The notes under the pieces: model-generated
Database searches by the model: none
Seen by the model: the letters and a program-made list of their open reading frames with translations, nothing else
Told to the model about the DNA's origin: nothing
Made by a program: the position numbers and the translations under genes
Part shown: in pieces, positions 17,746-25,830 of the stretch
How positions within the stretch are numbered: the stretch's first letter is position 1
How the letters are laid out: each line of letters begins with the position of its first letter
Assembly: GCF_034432235.1 (NCBI RefSeq)
Contig: NZ_DAOUCJ010000065.1
Coordinates: 1-64,000 of the forward strand
Source: Thermoflexus sp.
GTDB lineage: Bacteria; Chloroflexota; Anaerolineae; Thermoflexales; Thermoflexaceae
Reading direction: 5' to 3'
Length of the DNA: 64,000 nucleotides

Positions 17746-18734
17746 CTTCTCCGAGGCGGGGGCAGGATCCCCTGGCTCCAGTACCACTCGAGGGTCCGCC
17801 TGGCTCCTTCTTCAAAAGGCGTCGGTTCGAACCCCAGCTCCCGTTTCGCCTTCTCAGAGGAAACTTTCCAGTCGTAGAACACGTAAGAGGCCAGCGTCAG
17901 GGGATAATAGGGCTCCCGCCCGGTGAGATCCGCCAGCTTCGTCCAGATCCATGCCAGCGTTCGCATGGGCACGGCCGGCACGTTCACGCGCCACGCGGGA
18001 ACTCCCGCGATGCGGGCTACGATCTCGTAGATCTCCCGATGCTGCCGGCTGCGATCCGCTACGTTGTAGATCTCCCCTACCCGTCCCTGGCTCAGCGCAG
18101 CCTCGATGACCCGGCACAGATCCGGGACGAAGATCGGAAACGTATAGCGACGGCCGCCGTGCACCTGAAGGCGCAATCCCTTCAGGAAATCCTCAAAAAA
18201 GAGCCGGTTGAACGCATAACGTCCCCACGGGCCATAAAACGCCCCGGGCCGTAAGATCACAGCCGGAAGCCCTCTGCCGGCCGCCTCCTGAACGATCCGC
18301 TCTCCTTCCAGCTTCGTCCGCTGGTATTCATCCACAGGCTGGCACGGATAGGTTTCATCGATCACGGTCCCCGGGCGCGGCCGCCCGACCACCGCCACCG
18401 TCGAGATGTGGATGAACCGCTGAACCCCCATCCGCTCCGCCGCCTGAACCACGTTCTGGGTCCCGATGACATTCACCGCCCAATACTGATCCCGAGGTCC
18501 CCAGAACCGAAAGTAGCCCGCGGCATGAATCACCGCATCGCATCCGGCGAGGGCCGCATGAACCGAGCCGGGATCCTGCACATCGCCGAAGGCGATCTCG
18601 ACTCCCCGCTCCGTCAGGAACCTCCAGTCCGAGGACGGTCGAACCAGGGCGCGCACGGAATGCCCCCGTTCCACCAGGTAAGGACAAAGGTTCCGGCCCA
18701 GGAAGCCGGTCGCCCCGGTGACCAGCACGCGCAT
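17742..18734 (-). CDS. NAD-dependent epimerase/dehydratase family protein (dihydroflavonol-reductase/HpnA-like)
   Basis: 330 residues, extended short-chain dehydrogenase. The N-terminal cofactor loop VTGATGFLGRNL and the active-site pair in VDEYQRTKLEGE (YxxxK) are present, with ISTVAVVG supplying the serine. The ATG at 18734 has GAGG eight bases upstream; a longer frame to 18779 adds residues with no ribosome site. Architecture with IYNVADRS and the C-terminal EKAKRELGFEP resembles dihydroflavonol-4-reductase or hopanoid-associated sugar epimerase groups; the substrate cannot be assigned. It lies downstream of the AOR gene, same strand, about 100 bases away. Confidence 0.88.
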   Translation of the reverse strand: MRVLVTGATGFLGRNLCPYLVERGHSVRALVRPSSDWRFLTERGVEIAFGDVQDPGSVHAALAGCDAVIHAAGYFRFWGPRDQYWAVNVIGTQNVVQAAERMGVQRFIHISTVAVVGRPRPGTVIDETYPCQPVDEYQRTKLEGERIVQEAAGRGLPAVILRPGAFYGPWGRYAFNRLFFEDFLKGLRLQVHGGRRYTFPIFVPDLCRVIEAALSQGRVGEIYNVADRSRQHREIYEIVARIAGVPAWRVNVPAVPMRTLAWIWTKLADLTGREPYYPLTLASYVFYDWKVSSEKAKRELGFEPTPFEEGARRTLEWYWSQGILPPPRRR

Positions 18735-18764
18735 CGCTTTTTCCTCAATGCGGATCGAGATTAC

Positions 18765-18785
18765 CCGGGTTGGGCTCAAACCCGG
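18765..18785 (-). terminator. Hairpin after the AOR gene, possible terminator
   Basis: Inverted repeat CCGGGTT / AACCCGG with a seven-base loop, 50 bases after the AOR stop on the minus strand and 30 before the epimerase start. No T run follows, so function is uncertain. Confidence 0.3.
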
Positions 18786-18836
18786 AGAGGGGGATCAACC
18801 CTGAAAGCCCTCCGCAGGAAACCAGCGGCGCCTCGC

Positions 18837-20672
18837 TTAGGGGGCCGCCTGAGCGACAAATTCCAGCCCCAAACGCTGAAGGGTTTCCATGGTGGGCTGG
18901 CCCGTCTCCGGGTCCCATCCGCGGACCTCATAATATTCCCGCAGCATCGTCTCCAGATCCGGGACGAAGCCCGCGGCCCCTCCATCGGCCAGGGGCTCCA
19001 GCAAACGCCCGGGCAACCGATCATCGGCCCGGGTAGCGCCGAGACGGCCGTTGATCGCTCGCTTCAATTGCCAGCCCCGCTCCCCCGCCTCCAGCATCGT
19101 GGGCAGATCCCAATCCCAGCCCATAGCGGCATTGAGCAGCGCGAGGACCATGCGGGGGGCGACGTTCGCAAAATAACACAGCACCAGGCTGTTACATACC
19201 GTGCGCCAGTCCTGATGGATCGCCACATAGCGCGCCTTCCCTTCGATCTGATGCCGGTCCAGATACGGGATGCCCAGTTCCTCGATGGACTGGCCCAATT
19301 CCACCATGAAGAAATCGCTCTGGTTATGGCAGGCCCCACGCGGGGAAGTCGCATAGCTCAACGCCATCCCGGCAACCCCCCGCGGATCGTGATAGGGAAC
19401 CTCGAGGCCCTTCACCTCGACGGCCAGATCCTCCGCCCCGAACGCCCGTCCCAGCCCTCGCGCCCCCAGGGCCAGGAGCGCGCCGAACCCCTCCCGCCGG
19501 GCCGTCTGGGCAATCAGAGTCTCCACCGGCCGGACATCACCCCAGCGCAGGATGAGGCCGCCGGTCTCCTGCTCCGTGATCCGACCTTTTTCGAACAACA
19601 AATAGGCCAGGCCCAGCACGTTCCCCATGCTGATCGAATCCAGGCCGTAGCGATCGCAAAGATCCCCCAGGTGCGTGATCGTCGGAAGATCATCATGGAG
19701 AAGGTTCGGGCCGAAGGCCGCAATGGTCTCATATTCCGGACCCTTCGCCTTCGTCCGGGCATAGGGGCCCTCGGGGATGGTCACCACACGCCCGCAAGCG
19801 ATCACACAGGCATGGCAGGCCGACACCCCGGAAAGGATGGTCTCGGCCATGGCCGCCCCGCTGATTCGGGAGGCCCCTTCCCAGGCCCCCTGCCCGTAAT
19901 ACCGTTTGGGCATGCTCCCCAGCAACTCGAAATACTCCGCCGCGCCCGCTGTTCCGGTCTCCCGGAACACCCGGGTCAGGTTATCCTCCCGCAGCGCCCG
20001 GTTGACCTGGGCTCGCAGCGTCTGGAAGACTTCCGGGCGGGCCAGGGGCACGGGTTGAGATCCCCGCACCGCAATGGCCTTTAAGTTCTTGGAACCCATC
20101 ACCGCTCCCATCCCGGTGCGGCCCGCGACTCGCCCGTGATCGCACAGGATCAGGGCGAAGGGAACCTGGTTCTCCCCCGCAAGGCCGATGGCCGCCACCC
20201 GGGCGAGGGGGTCCCCTACCTCCTTCCGCACGATCGTCTGCACGGTATAGGGATCATGGCCCCAGAGATGAGAAGCGGGGCGGATCTCTGCCCGTCCCGA
20301 AGCGATCCACAGATAAACTGGCTCCGGGGCACGTCCTTCGATCAGCAGCGCATCATAGCCCGCGAACCGCAGCTCCGGCCCCCAGAACCCACCGCAGTTG
20401 GATTCACCCCACAGGCCAGTGGCGGGGGAACGGGCGCATACCGTGAACCGTCCTACCGCCGGCCCTGCCGTTCCGGTCAGGGGCCCCGTGATGAACAGCA
20501 GGGGGTTCTCCGGGCCCAGGGGGTCCACCTCCGGCTGCAGGCGCTCCCATAGCAGGCGAGCCGCCAGAGCGCTTCCCCCGATGAAGCCCTCGATCCAGGA
20601 GGGAGGGATCTCCTCCTGCGCGATGGCGCCAGTGGAAAGATTCACCCGCAGCAATCGCCCGAACCGTTCCAT
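18837..20672 (-). CDS. Aldehyde:ferredoxin oxidoreductase family (tungsten/molybdopterin) protein
   Basis: 611 residues, AOR family. These enzymes oxidise aldehydes to acids with ferredoxin, using a tungsto-bispterin and a 4Fe-4S cluster. The N-terminal RLLRVNLSTGAI, the pterin-binding WGESNCGGFWGPELRFAGYD and RTGMGAVMGSKNLKAIAVRG, the cluster cysteines in SACHACVIACG and the distal cysteine in NSLVLCYFA are all present, so the protein looks intact. The ATG at 20672 has GGAGGG five bases upstream; a longer frame into the glycosyltransferase gene is rejected. Substrate is unknown. No small ferredoxin or MoaD-like gene is next to it. Confidence 0.92.
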   Translation of the reverse strand: MERFGRLLRVNLSTGAIAQEEIPPSWIEGFIGGSALAARLLWERLQPEVDPLGPENPLLFITGPLTGTAGPAVGRFTVCARSPATGLWGESNCGGFWGPELRFAGYDALLIEGRAPEPVYLWIASGRAEIRPASHLWGHDPYTVQTIVRKEVGDPLARVAAIGLAGENQVPFALILCDHGRVAGRTGMGAVMGSKNLKAIAVRGSQPVPLARPEVFQTLRAQVNRALREDNLTRVFRETGTAGAAEYFELLGSMPKRYYGQGAWEGASRISGAAMAETILSGVSACHACVIACGRVVTIPEGPYARTKAKGPEYETIAAFGPNLLHDDLPTITHLGDLCDRYGLDSISMGNVLGLAYLLFEKGRITEQETGGLILRWGDVRPVETLIAQTARREGFGALLALGARGLGRAFGAEDLAVEVKGLEVPYHDPRGVAGMALSYATSPRGACHNQSDFFMVELGQSIEELGIPYLDRHQIEGKARYVAIHQDWRTVCNSLVLCYFANVAPRMVLALLNAAMGWDWDLPTMLEAGERGWQLKRAINGRLGATRADDRLPGRLLEPLADGGAAGFVPDLETMLREYYEVRGWDPETGQPTMETLQRLGLEFVAQAAP

Positions 20673-20794
20673 AGGGTCCCTCCGACAGGAGTTCCGCAGC
20701 GCATTTTCCCCACAAGCCCCATGGGATACCCGGAAAGCCCCATGCCCAGCGCCCTGACCTTCCAGAAGATCCACAAGATCCGCGTTCTGGGCCC

Positions 20795-21556
20795 TTAATC
20801 CGGATAATCCGCTTCCGGATCTGTATAGATGGGGAGGGGATGGGGGGTCCGTCGAACCCGCCACAGGCCTCGCAGATCCTCCAGGGCGGTGCGCACGATC
20901 TTCACCCGGGTATCCGGATCCTCCCGCCAGATCACCGGGACCTCCCATATCGTGTAACCCCGTTGTTCTGCCCGCAACAACAACTCCGTGTCGAAGAACC
21001 ACGACTGATTGGCCACCAGGGGGATCAACTCGCGGGCCGCCTGGCGGGTGATGGCCTTGAACCCACACTGGGCGTCCTGAAAACGCCGGTGGGGGAAAAG
21101 CAACCAGACGATGAAGTTATAAATGCGGGAGATCAGCTCGCGTTTGAGCGAGCGCGTGATCCGGGATTGGGGGTGTAACCGGTTCCCAGTCGCGATGTGA
21201 TAGCGCCCTTCGACCAGAGGCTGGATCAGGGGCATGAAGGCGCTGAGGTCAGTGGAGAGATCGACATCCATATAGGCCATCACATCGGCATCGCTCTCCA
21301 GCCAGGCCTTGCGCAGCGCCCGCCCCCGCCCCTTGCGGTTCAGCCGGATATAGCGCACCTCATCGGGCCATTGTGCGGCCAGCCGCTGCCCGATCTCCGG
21401 CGTGCGATCCACCGAGGCGTTGTCGGCGATCACAATCCGCCAGCGATACGGACAGTGCTCTCGCAGAAAAGCGCGCAATTTGTGAACACTGGGCTCCAGG
21501 TCCCGCTCCTCGTTGTAAACCGGAATCACCACATCCACCCGTATGGACCGGCTCAT
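20795..21556 (-). CDS. Glycosyltransferase family 2, dolichyl-phosphate glucosyltransferase-like
   Basis: 253 residues. GT-A fold: VVIPVYNEERDLEPSVHKL at the N-terminus, ADNASVDRTPEI, the metal-binding MAYMDVDLSTDLSAF (DxD) and FQDAQCGFKAITRQAARELIP, all typical of the DPM/ALG5-like group that loads a sugar on a polyprenyl phosphate at the membrane. No transmembrane C-terminal domain follows. The ATG at 21556 has GGAGG ten bases upstream. It points the same way as the AOR gene, 122 bases upstream of it; a functional link is not obvious. Confidence 0.88.
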   Translation of the reverse strand: MSRSIRVDVVIPVYNEERDLEPSVHKLRAFLREHCPYRWRIVIADNASVDRTPEIGQRLAAQWPDEVRYIRLNRKGRGRALRKAWLESDADVMAYMDVDLSTDLSAFMPLIQPLVEGRYHIATGNRLHPQSRITRSLKRELISRIYNFIVWLLFPHRRFQDAQCGFKAITRQAARELIPLVANQSWFFDTELLLRAEQRGYTIWEVPVIWREDPDTRVKIVRTALEDLRGLWRVRRTPHPLPIYTDPEADYPD

Positions 21557-21652
21557 CGAGCGAAGGCCTCCAGGGCAACATTTCCCGCCCCGATATTTTA
21601 ACCCGGGTCGCCAGAGATCTCCCCGGGAGGACACGCTTCCCTTTTCGAATCC

Positions 21653-21972
21653 CGGAGTGCGGTGCCCCAGCAACGCTTTAGAAGAGCGGCACCTCGGTGC
21701 CGCACTCCTAAAAGAATCTCGGAATGCGGTGCCTCGGCACCGCTTTGGAAAAGCGGCACCAAGGGCGCCGCACTCCTAAAAGGCTTATAGCTGGCTGCAG
21801 TGACCATATAGGTGCCCGGTTGCACCAGCCAATGGGGGGAGCATGAGGCCAGAAATCCATCTTTTCCTCCATCGATTCGGTATGTGATGCGCCACTTTAG
21901 AAGAGCGACACCAAGGTGTCGCACTCCCAAAAGCAGGAGAAGAGCGGCACCGAGGTGCCACACTCCAAAAGG
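21653..21972. repeat. Cluster of palindromic repeats (RAGCGRCACC..GGTGYCGCACTCC type)
   Basis: The 423-base gap between the glycosyltransferase and DUF1786 genes holds no gene but at least five palindromes of one family: 21686-21703 (GCGGCACC-TC-GGTGCCGC), 21726-21743 (GCGGTGCC-TC-GGCACCGC), 21753-21771 (imperfect), 21905-21922 (GCGACACC-AA-GGTGTCGC) and 21944-21961 (one mismatch). Most right arms are followed by ACTCC and three or four A residues. The 21905 copy differs from the 21686 copy by a paired change (G to A and C to T), so the stem is kept. The rest of the gap has a small GGTGC/GCACC hairpin at 21811-21826. Confidence 0.85.
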
Positions 21973-21979
21973 CAGTGCC

Positions 21980-23119
21980 TCATCCATCTTGCTGTTCCAC
22001 ATCCCACGGAGCAGGACGGGGGGAGCCCTGGAGGGATTCCATAATCATTGGGGCGAACTCCGGGTAGAGAGCGGCGAAGGCCCGCAACAGCCCGAAGCAG
22101 CCAGCCAGCATCATATCCCCATAGGGAACGGCGAAGTAAACCGGATGGCGGGACCCCCGCAGCAGCCCGCGGCGAGGCCCCACAACCGCTATCCCTTCCG
22201 GATCCATCGGCGTCCTCTCGAACATCAGCGCCCCATGGCCCATATCTCCAAACACTTCCTCAAAATCCAGCGCGCCTTCCGCCAGCCGGCTCAGCAGGCG
22301 ATCCAGCTTCTCCCCATCCAGAAAGCCCGTGTGGTGCTCGAAAAGTCCCTCCACCCGCCCCTCCCGCAAGCGAAAGGCGAGGGTGTGGAAATTCCCCACA
22401 TTGACAACGAGGCATTGCCGCCAGGCCGCCACCCGGGGATCCAGGGTCGCCCCCAGGACCGCCGCGGGAGCTGTATCCATCCCCACCACCGGCCCATCGA
22501 AGACCTCCCGAACGGTGCGCACCACTGCCTGCAATCGGGTCAGGGCGGGAGGGATCTCCTCCCCTCGATGGGCGAAAACTGTGAGATCCCGATGCTCGGA
22601 AAGCTGCCGGGCGAGATAGTCGAACCGGAACTTCCGATCGGAATATCCAGGGGGCGCCGCGCCGTGATCGAAGACCGCCACCGCGATCCCATCGGGCCGA
22701 AGGGGGACATCGAAGGCTTCAAAAGCCTGCCGCAGCGCATCCCAATCGAAATCCCGCAACACCAGGCGGACCGCCTGCTCGTCCATGCGGGCGGCTTCTT
22801 CCTCCCCAATGATCCGCACCCCCATGGCCTGCACCGCGTCTAGGTCATCGTTGAATGTGCGCGCCGCCTCGGGCGTCGCATACACCGGAAGGCCCGCCCG
22901 GAGGTGGTCCTCCACGGCCCACTGGCATGGGCCTCCCCCCATCGTAACGCCGGTGAGGAGAACGGGCCGCCGCTCCCGGGTCGCCTGGCGGATCGCCTGA
23001 GCGACCCGGATCGTGGGCGAGGGCATGATCAGCTGATAGGCGTTCTCCAGCTCCCTCCGGCTATCGTAGAGCAGGATGTCCTGGGTCCCTGTCCCGATAT
23101 CCACACAAAGGATCTTCAA
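21980..23119 (-). CDS. DUF1786 family protein (putative ASKHA-fold ATPase)
   Basis: 379 residues. Begins KILCVDIGTGTQDILLYD, a phosphate-1-like loop as in actin/sugar-kinase/Hsp70 proteins; a second glycine-containing stretch LVVNVGNFHTLAF could be the phosphate-2 loop. Matches my memory of the DUF1786 family, found in archaea and some bacteria, with unknown function. I chose the TTG at 23119 because AGAGGAGG lies five bases upstream and the conserved strand starts at once; a longer frame gives no sensible N-terminus. Overlap-free, 40 bases after the LOG-family gene, same strand. Confidence 0.78.
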   Translation of the reverse strand: MKILCVDIGTGTQDILLYDSRRELENAYQLIMPSPTIRVAQAIRQATRERRPVLLTGVTMGGGPCQWAVEDHLRAGLPVYATPEAARTFNDDLDAVQAMGVRIIGEEEAARMDEQAVRLVLRDFDWDALRQAFEAFDVPLRPDGIAVAVFDHGAAPPGYSDRKFRFDYLARQLSEHRDLTVFAHRGEEIPPALTRLQAVVRTVREVFDGPVVGMDTAPAAVLGATLDPRVAAWRQCLVVNVGNFHTLAFRLREGRVEGLFEHHTGFLDGEKLDRLLSRLAEGALDFEEVFGDMGHGALMFERTPMDPEGIAVVGPRRGLLRGSRHPVYFAVPYGDMMLAGCFGLLRAFAALYPEFAPMIMESLQGSPRPAPWDVEQQDG

Positions 23120-23160
23120 GAGAACCTCCTCTACACTGAAAACACAGGTGAATCGCCAAG

Positions 23161-23733
23161 TCAACCCCATGGACGGGAGATCCGCTCCACCGGGCGTTCC
23201 AGCCGGGCCTCCAATGTCGCGATGGCTTCCTCCGGCGTCTCCACCAGCTGCGGGATCGCCGCATCCTCCTCCCGGATGTAAAACGGATCCAGATACGCTT
23301 CCAGCAAGCGGCGCCATCGGGAGCCCAGAAGCAGAAACGGCCGGGGAGGAAGCTCACCGGTTTGCAGAAGGCTCCAGGCCAGCGCCATCTCGCTTAGGGT
23401 GCCGATGCCCCCGGGGAGGGCGATCAGCGCATCGCCGGTGGTGACCAGATAGTGAAGGCGCTGAAAGAGAGTGGGGAATTTGATCTCCACATCCAGGTAA
23501 GGATTGGCTTTCAGGCCCCAGCGATCGAACCGATCCACCGTCACCCCGATGGTCCGACCGCCGGCCTCCTTCGCCCCGCGGCTCACTGCCTCCATCGTCC
23601 CGCGATATCCGCCGCTCACCACCACGAACCCGGCCTGGGCCAGCCGGCGACCGAGCTCTCGAGCGATCTGATAATCGGCGGATTCCGGGGGTGGAGCGCT
23701 GCTGCCGAAGACCGAGATCATCCGCTGCCGCAT
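23161..23733 (-). CDS. LOG-family protein (lysine-decarboxylase-like Rossmann fold)
   Basis: 190 residues. The PGGxGTxxE signature appears as LPGGIGTLSEMALAW, and SGGYRGTMEAVSRGA stands where the family has its first phosphate-binding glycine loop. Family members include cytokinin phosphoribohydrolases and nucleotide-binding proteins of unknown role. The ATG at 23733 has GGAGGAG seven bases upstream; a second ATG four codons later is possible. Probably co-transcribed with the DUF1786 gene. Confidence 0.85.
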   Translation of the reverse strand: MRQRMISVFGSSAPPPESADYQIARELGRRLAQAGFVVVSGGYRGTMEAVSRGAKEAGGRTIGVTVDRFDRWGLKANPYLDVEIKFPTLFQRLHYLVTTGDALIALPGGIGTLSEMALAWSLLQTGELPPRPFLLLGSRWRRLLEAYLDPFYIREEDAAIPQLVETPEEAIATLEARLERPVERISRPWG

Positions 23734-23892
23734 TCGAGTTCTCCTCCCGGGCTTCCGCGAAATCAACGCACGCCATACGGCTCAATGCCCCGTTGAGGGG
23801 AGCCACCCGAGGCCCCCTACTCCATTATTCATAAGCCATGAGCGCAGGCCTCTCCTGGAGGGTGGGCGGACGGCCCCGGGATGAACATCGCA

Positions 23893-25617
23893 CTAAAACG
23901 TCCCGATGCCTCGATACCGAAAGCGCTCGATGAGAAGGATACCGAAGAAGGTGAGGAGGAGCAACAGCGTGCTCATCGCCATCGCCTGGCCCAGGTTCAG
24001 CTCGCCGGGCTGGCTCAGGAAGCGGGCGATGGCCAGGGGCATGGTGGTCATCGTCGGCCGGGCGATCAGGGCGGTGGCGCCGAACTCCCCCAGGGAGACG
24101 CAGAAGGCGAAGATCGCGGCCGTGAGCAGCGCCCGCCCCAGCAGCGGGGCTTCCACATACCACCAGACCCGCCAGGGGGAAGCCCCCAGGGTCATCGCCG
24201 CCTCCCGCCAGCGAGGGTTCATCCCCTCCATCGCCGGCAGGAGAATGCGCACCACAAAGGGATAGGCGATCAGCGTGTGGGCGATCACCACCAGAAGCGG
24301 CGAGGTACGCAGCGCCATGAGGGCTTCCACGATCCCTGGCCACGCCTCCAGAAACGTCGGAGGACGGCTGAACCCCACCAGGAACCCGAACCCCAGCGTG
24401 ACCGCAGAAGTCGAAAGGGGAAGCATCAGCAGAGGATCCAGCCAGCGACGGCGGCGGCCGGCCATCCCGTAAGCCGCCAGCCCCCCCAGCAGAAGCGAGA
24501 GCACCGTGACCGCGACGGCGAAGACCAGGGAGTTGCGCACCGCCTCGATCGGCGGAATATACGTGACGGACCCCCTCCGGTTAATCCACAGCTCCCGATA
24601 ATAACCCAGGGTGATCCATCCGGTGTAGACCGCCGCCTCCCCCGGCTTGCGGAGGGTCATTGGGGTGAGCGAACGCAAGACCAGCGCCAGCAACGGCAGC
24701 CCGATCCACAGGAAAAGCACCGCCAGCCCCAAACCCACTCCCACGCGCTCCAGCCCCCCGCGCGGCGGGCGGGTTGTGGAAGCCGCCGGCCGCCATTCCA
24801 GCGGGAACGTGAGCCGGGCCTGGAGGCGAGCATAGATCGCCAGGATCCCGAAGGTCAGCCCCAGCTGAGTCAGGGCCAGGGTGGCGGCAACGGGAAGGTT
24901 GAAGAGGCCAACCGCCTGCCGGTAGATTTCCACCTCCAGCGTGGCGTATCGGGGGCCGCCCAGCAACAGCACGACACCGAAGCTGGTGAAGTCGAAGAGG
25001 AACACCAGCGCCGTCGCCGCCAGGATCGCCGGCATCAGAAGGGGAAGCGTCACCCGTCGCAGGGTTTGCCAGCGGTCCGCCCCCAGGGTGCGAGCCGCCA
25101 TCTCCAGTGTCGGATCCAGATGGGCCCAGGCGTTCCCGACGATGCGCAGCACCAGCGTAAGGTTGTAGAACACATGAGCGACCACGATGGCGGTCAGGGT
25201 GTTGAGGAAAGAGATCGGCGGCTCTGAGAGACCCAGCGCGGCCATCAGGATCTGGTTCACCCAGCCCCGGGGGCCCAGGAGCGCGGTGAAGGCGGCCGCC
25301 ACCACGACGGTTGGCAGGACGAAAGGCACGGTCGCCATCGCCTGCCACCAGCCCCGGCCCGGAAAGGGATAGCGAGCGAAGAGGCCTGTTAAAGGCAGAC
25401 CCAGCGCCAGGGTGACGCCGGTGGAAAGCGCCGCCTGACCCACCGTGAACCCCAGGACCCTCCAGAAGGCGGCCCCTCGAAGCGTTTGAGCCATGACCTC
25501 CCAGCGGATGATCCCTTCAGGGGCCAGGCTCAGGCGCAGGATCGAAACCAGTGGGTAAAGATAGAACACCGCAAAAAACAACAGCAGGGGAATCAACAGA
25601 AGATCCCGGCGGGACAT
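23893..25617 (-). CDS. ABC transporter permease, ThiP/Fe(III)-type double-domain
   Basis: 574 residues with about 12 membrane helices and two copies of the inner-membrane import domain. The EAA-type loops that contact the ATPase are seen twice: AARTLGADRWQTLRRVTLPLL in the first half and AAMTLGASPWRVWWYVEAPLL in the second. This is the layout of ThiP, AfuB and similar importers. No ATP-binding subunit or solute-binding protein lies on either side, so substrate is open; I looked upstream for a TPP riboswitch and found none. The ATG at 25617 has GAGGG five bases upstream. A CCGCCT/AGGCGG inverted repeat (25681-25710) lies in its leader. Confidence 0.85.
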   Translation of the reverse strand: MSRRDLLLIPLLLFFAVFYLYPLVSILRLSLAPEGIIRWEVMAQTLRGAAFWRVLGFTVGQAALSTGVTLALGLPLTGLFARYPFPGRGWWQAMATVPFVLPTVVVAAAFTALLGPRGWVNQILMAALGLSEPPISFLNTLTAIVVAHVFYNLTLVLRIVGNAWAHLDPTLEMAARTLGADRWQTLRRVTLPLLMPAILAATALVFLFDFTSFGVVLLLGGPRYATLEVEIYRQAVGLFNLPVAATLALTQLGLTFGILAIYARLQARLTFPLEWRPAASTTRPPRGGLERVGVGLGLAVLFLWIGLPLLALVLRSLTPMTLRKPGEAAVYTGWITLGYYRELWINRRGSVTYIPPIEAVRNSLVFAVAVTVLSLLLGGLAAYGMAGRRRRWLDPLLMLPLSTSAVTLGFGFLVGFSRPPTFLEAWPGIVEALMALRTSPLLVVIAHTLIAYPFVVRILLPAMEGMNPRWREAAMTLGASPWRVWWYVEAPLLGRALLTAAIFAFCVSLGEFGATALIARPTMTTMPLAIARFLSQPGELNLGQAMAMSTLLLLLTFFGILLIERFRYRGIGTF

Positions 25618-25777
25618 CCGCGCCCTCGCTCCCTTATGGGATATGCTTGCACATCAGGCATGCTCCTATTTTGGCCTTATCCGCCTGAGGAGATTTCAGG
25701 ATATAGGCGGCCACCGAAGGCGTCCCTCACCCTTCCCATGGCCATTTGCGCTATGATAGATGAAGAAGGCCATTAGG

Positions 25778-25822
25778 CTTTCCGATCGGAGCCCAAAGGT
25801 GCAGGCCCTGAGGATCGGAAAG
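25778..25822 (+). promoter_or_regulatory. Long inverted repeat over the glcD leader and ribosome binding site
   Basis: CTTTCCGATC (25778-25787) and GATCGGAAAG (25813-25822) are perfect 10-base inverted repeats with a 25-base loop. The right arm contains the GGAAAG that begins the glcD ribosome binding site (GTG at 25831). A TATGAT box at 25752-25757 places the repeat in the transcribed leader. Either an RNA hairpin that hides the binding site or a DNA operator would fit. Confidence 0.55.
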
Positions 25823-25830
25823 GGGGCGCA

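Noticed and set aside
17823..17834. tRNA B-box-like GGTTCGAACCCC
   Set aside because: It lies inside the epimerase coding sequence, and no acceptor stem, D arm or anticodon arm can be built around it. No tRNA was found anywhere in the window.
21653..21972. CRISPR array
   Set aside because: Repeats are palindromic, unevenly spaced and vary in sequence; there are no unique spacers of constant length and no cas genes.
25618..25830. TPP riboswitch controlling the ThiP-like permease
   Set aside because: Neither of the conserved thi-box segments (CTGAGA and the ACCTGA-type arm) is present on the minus strand.
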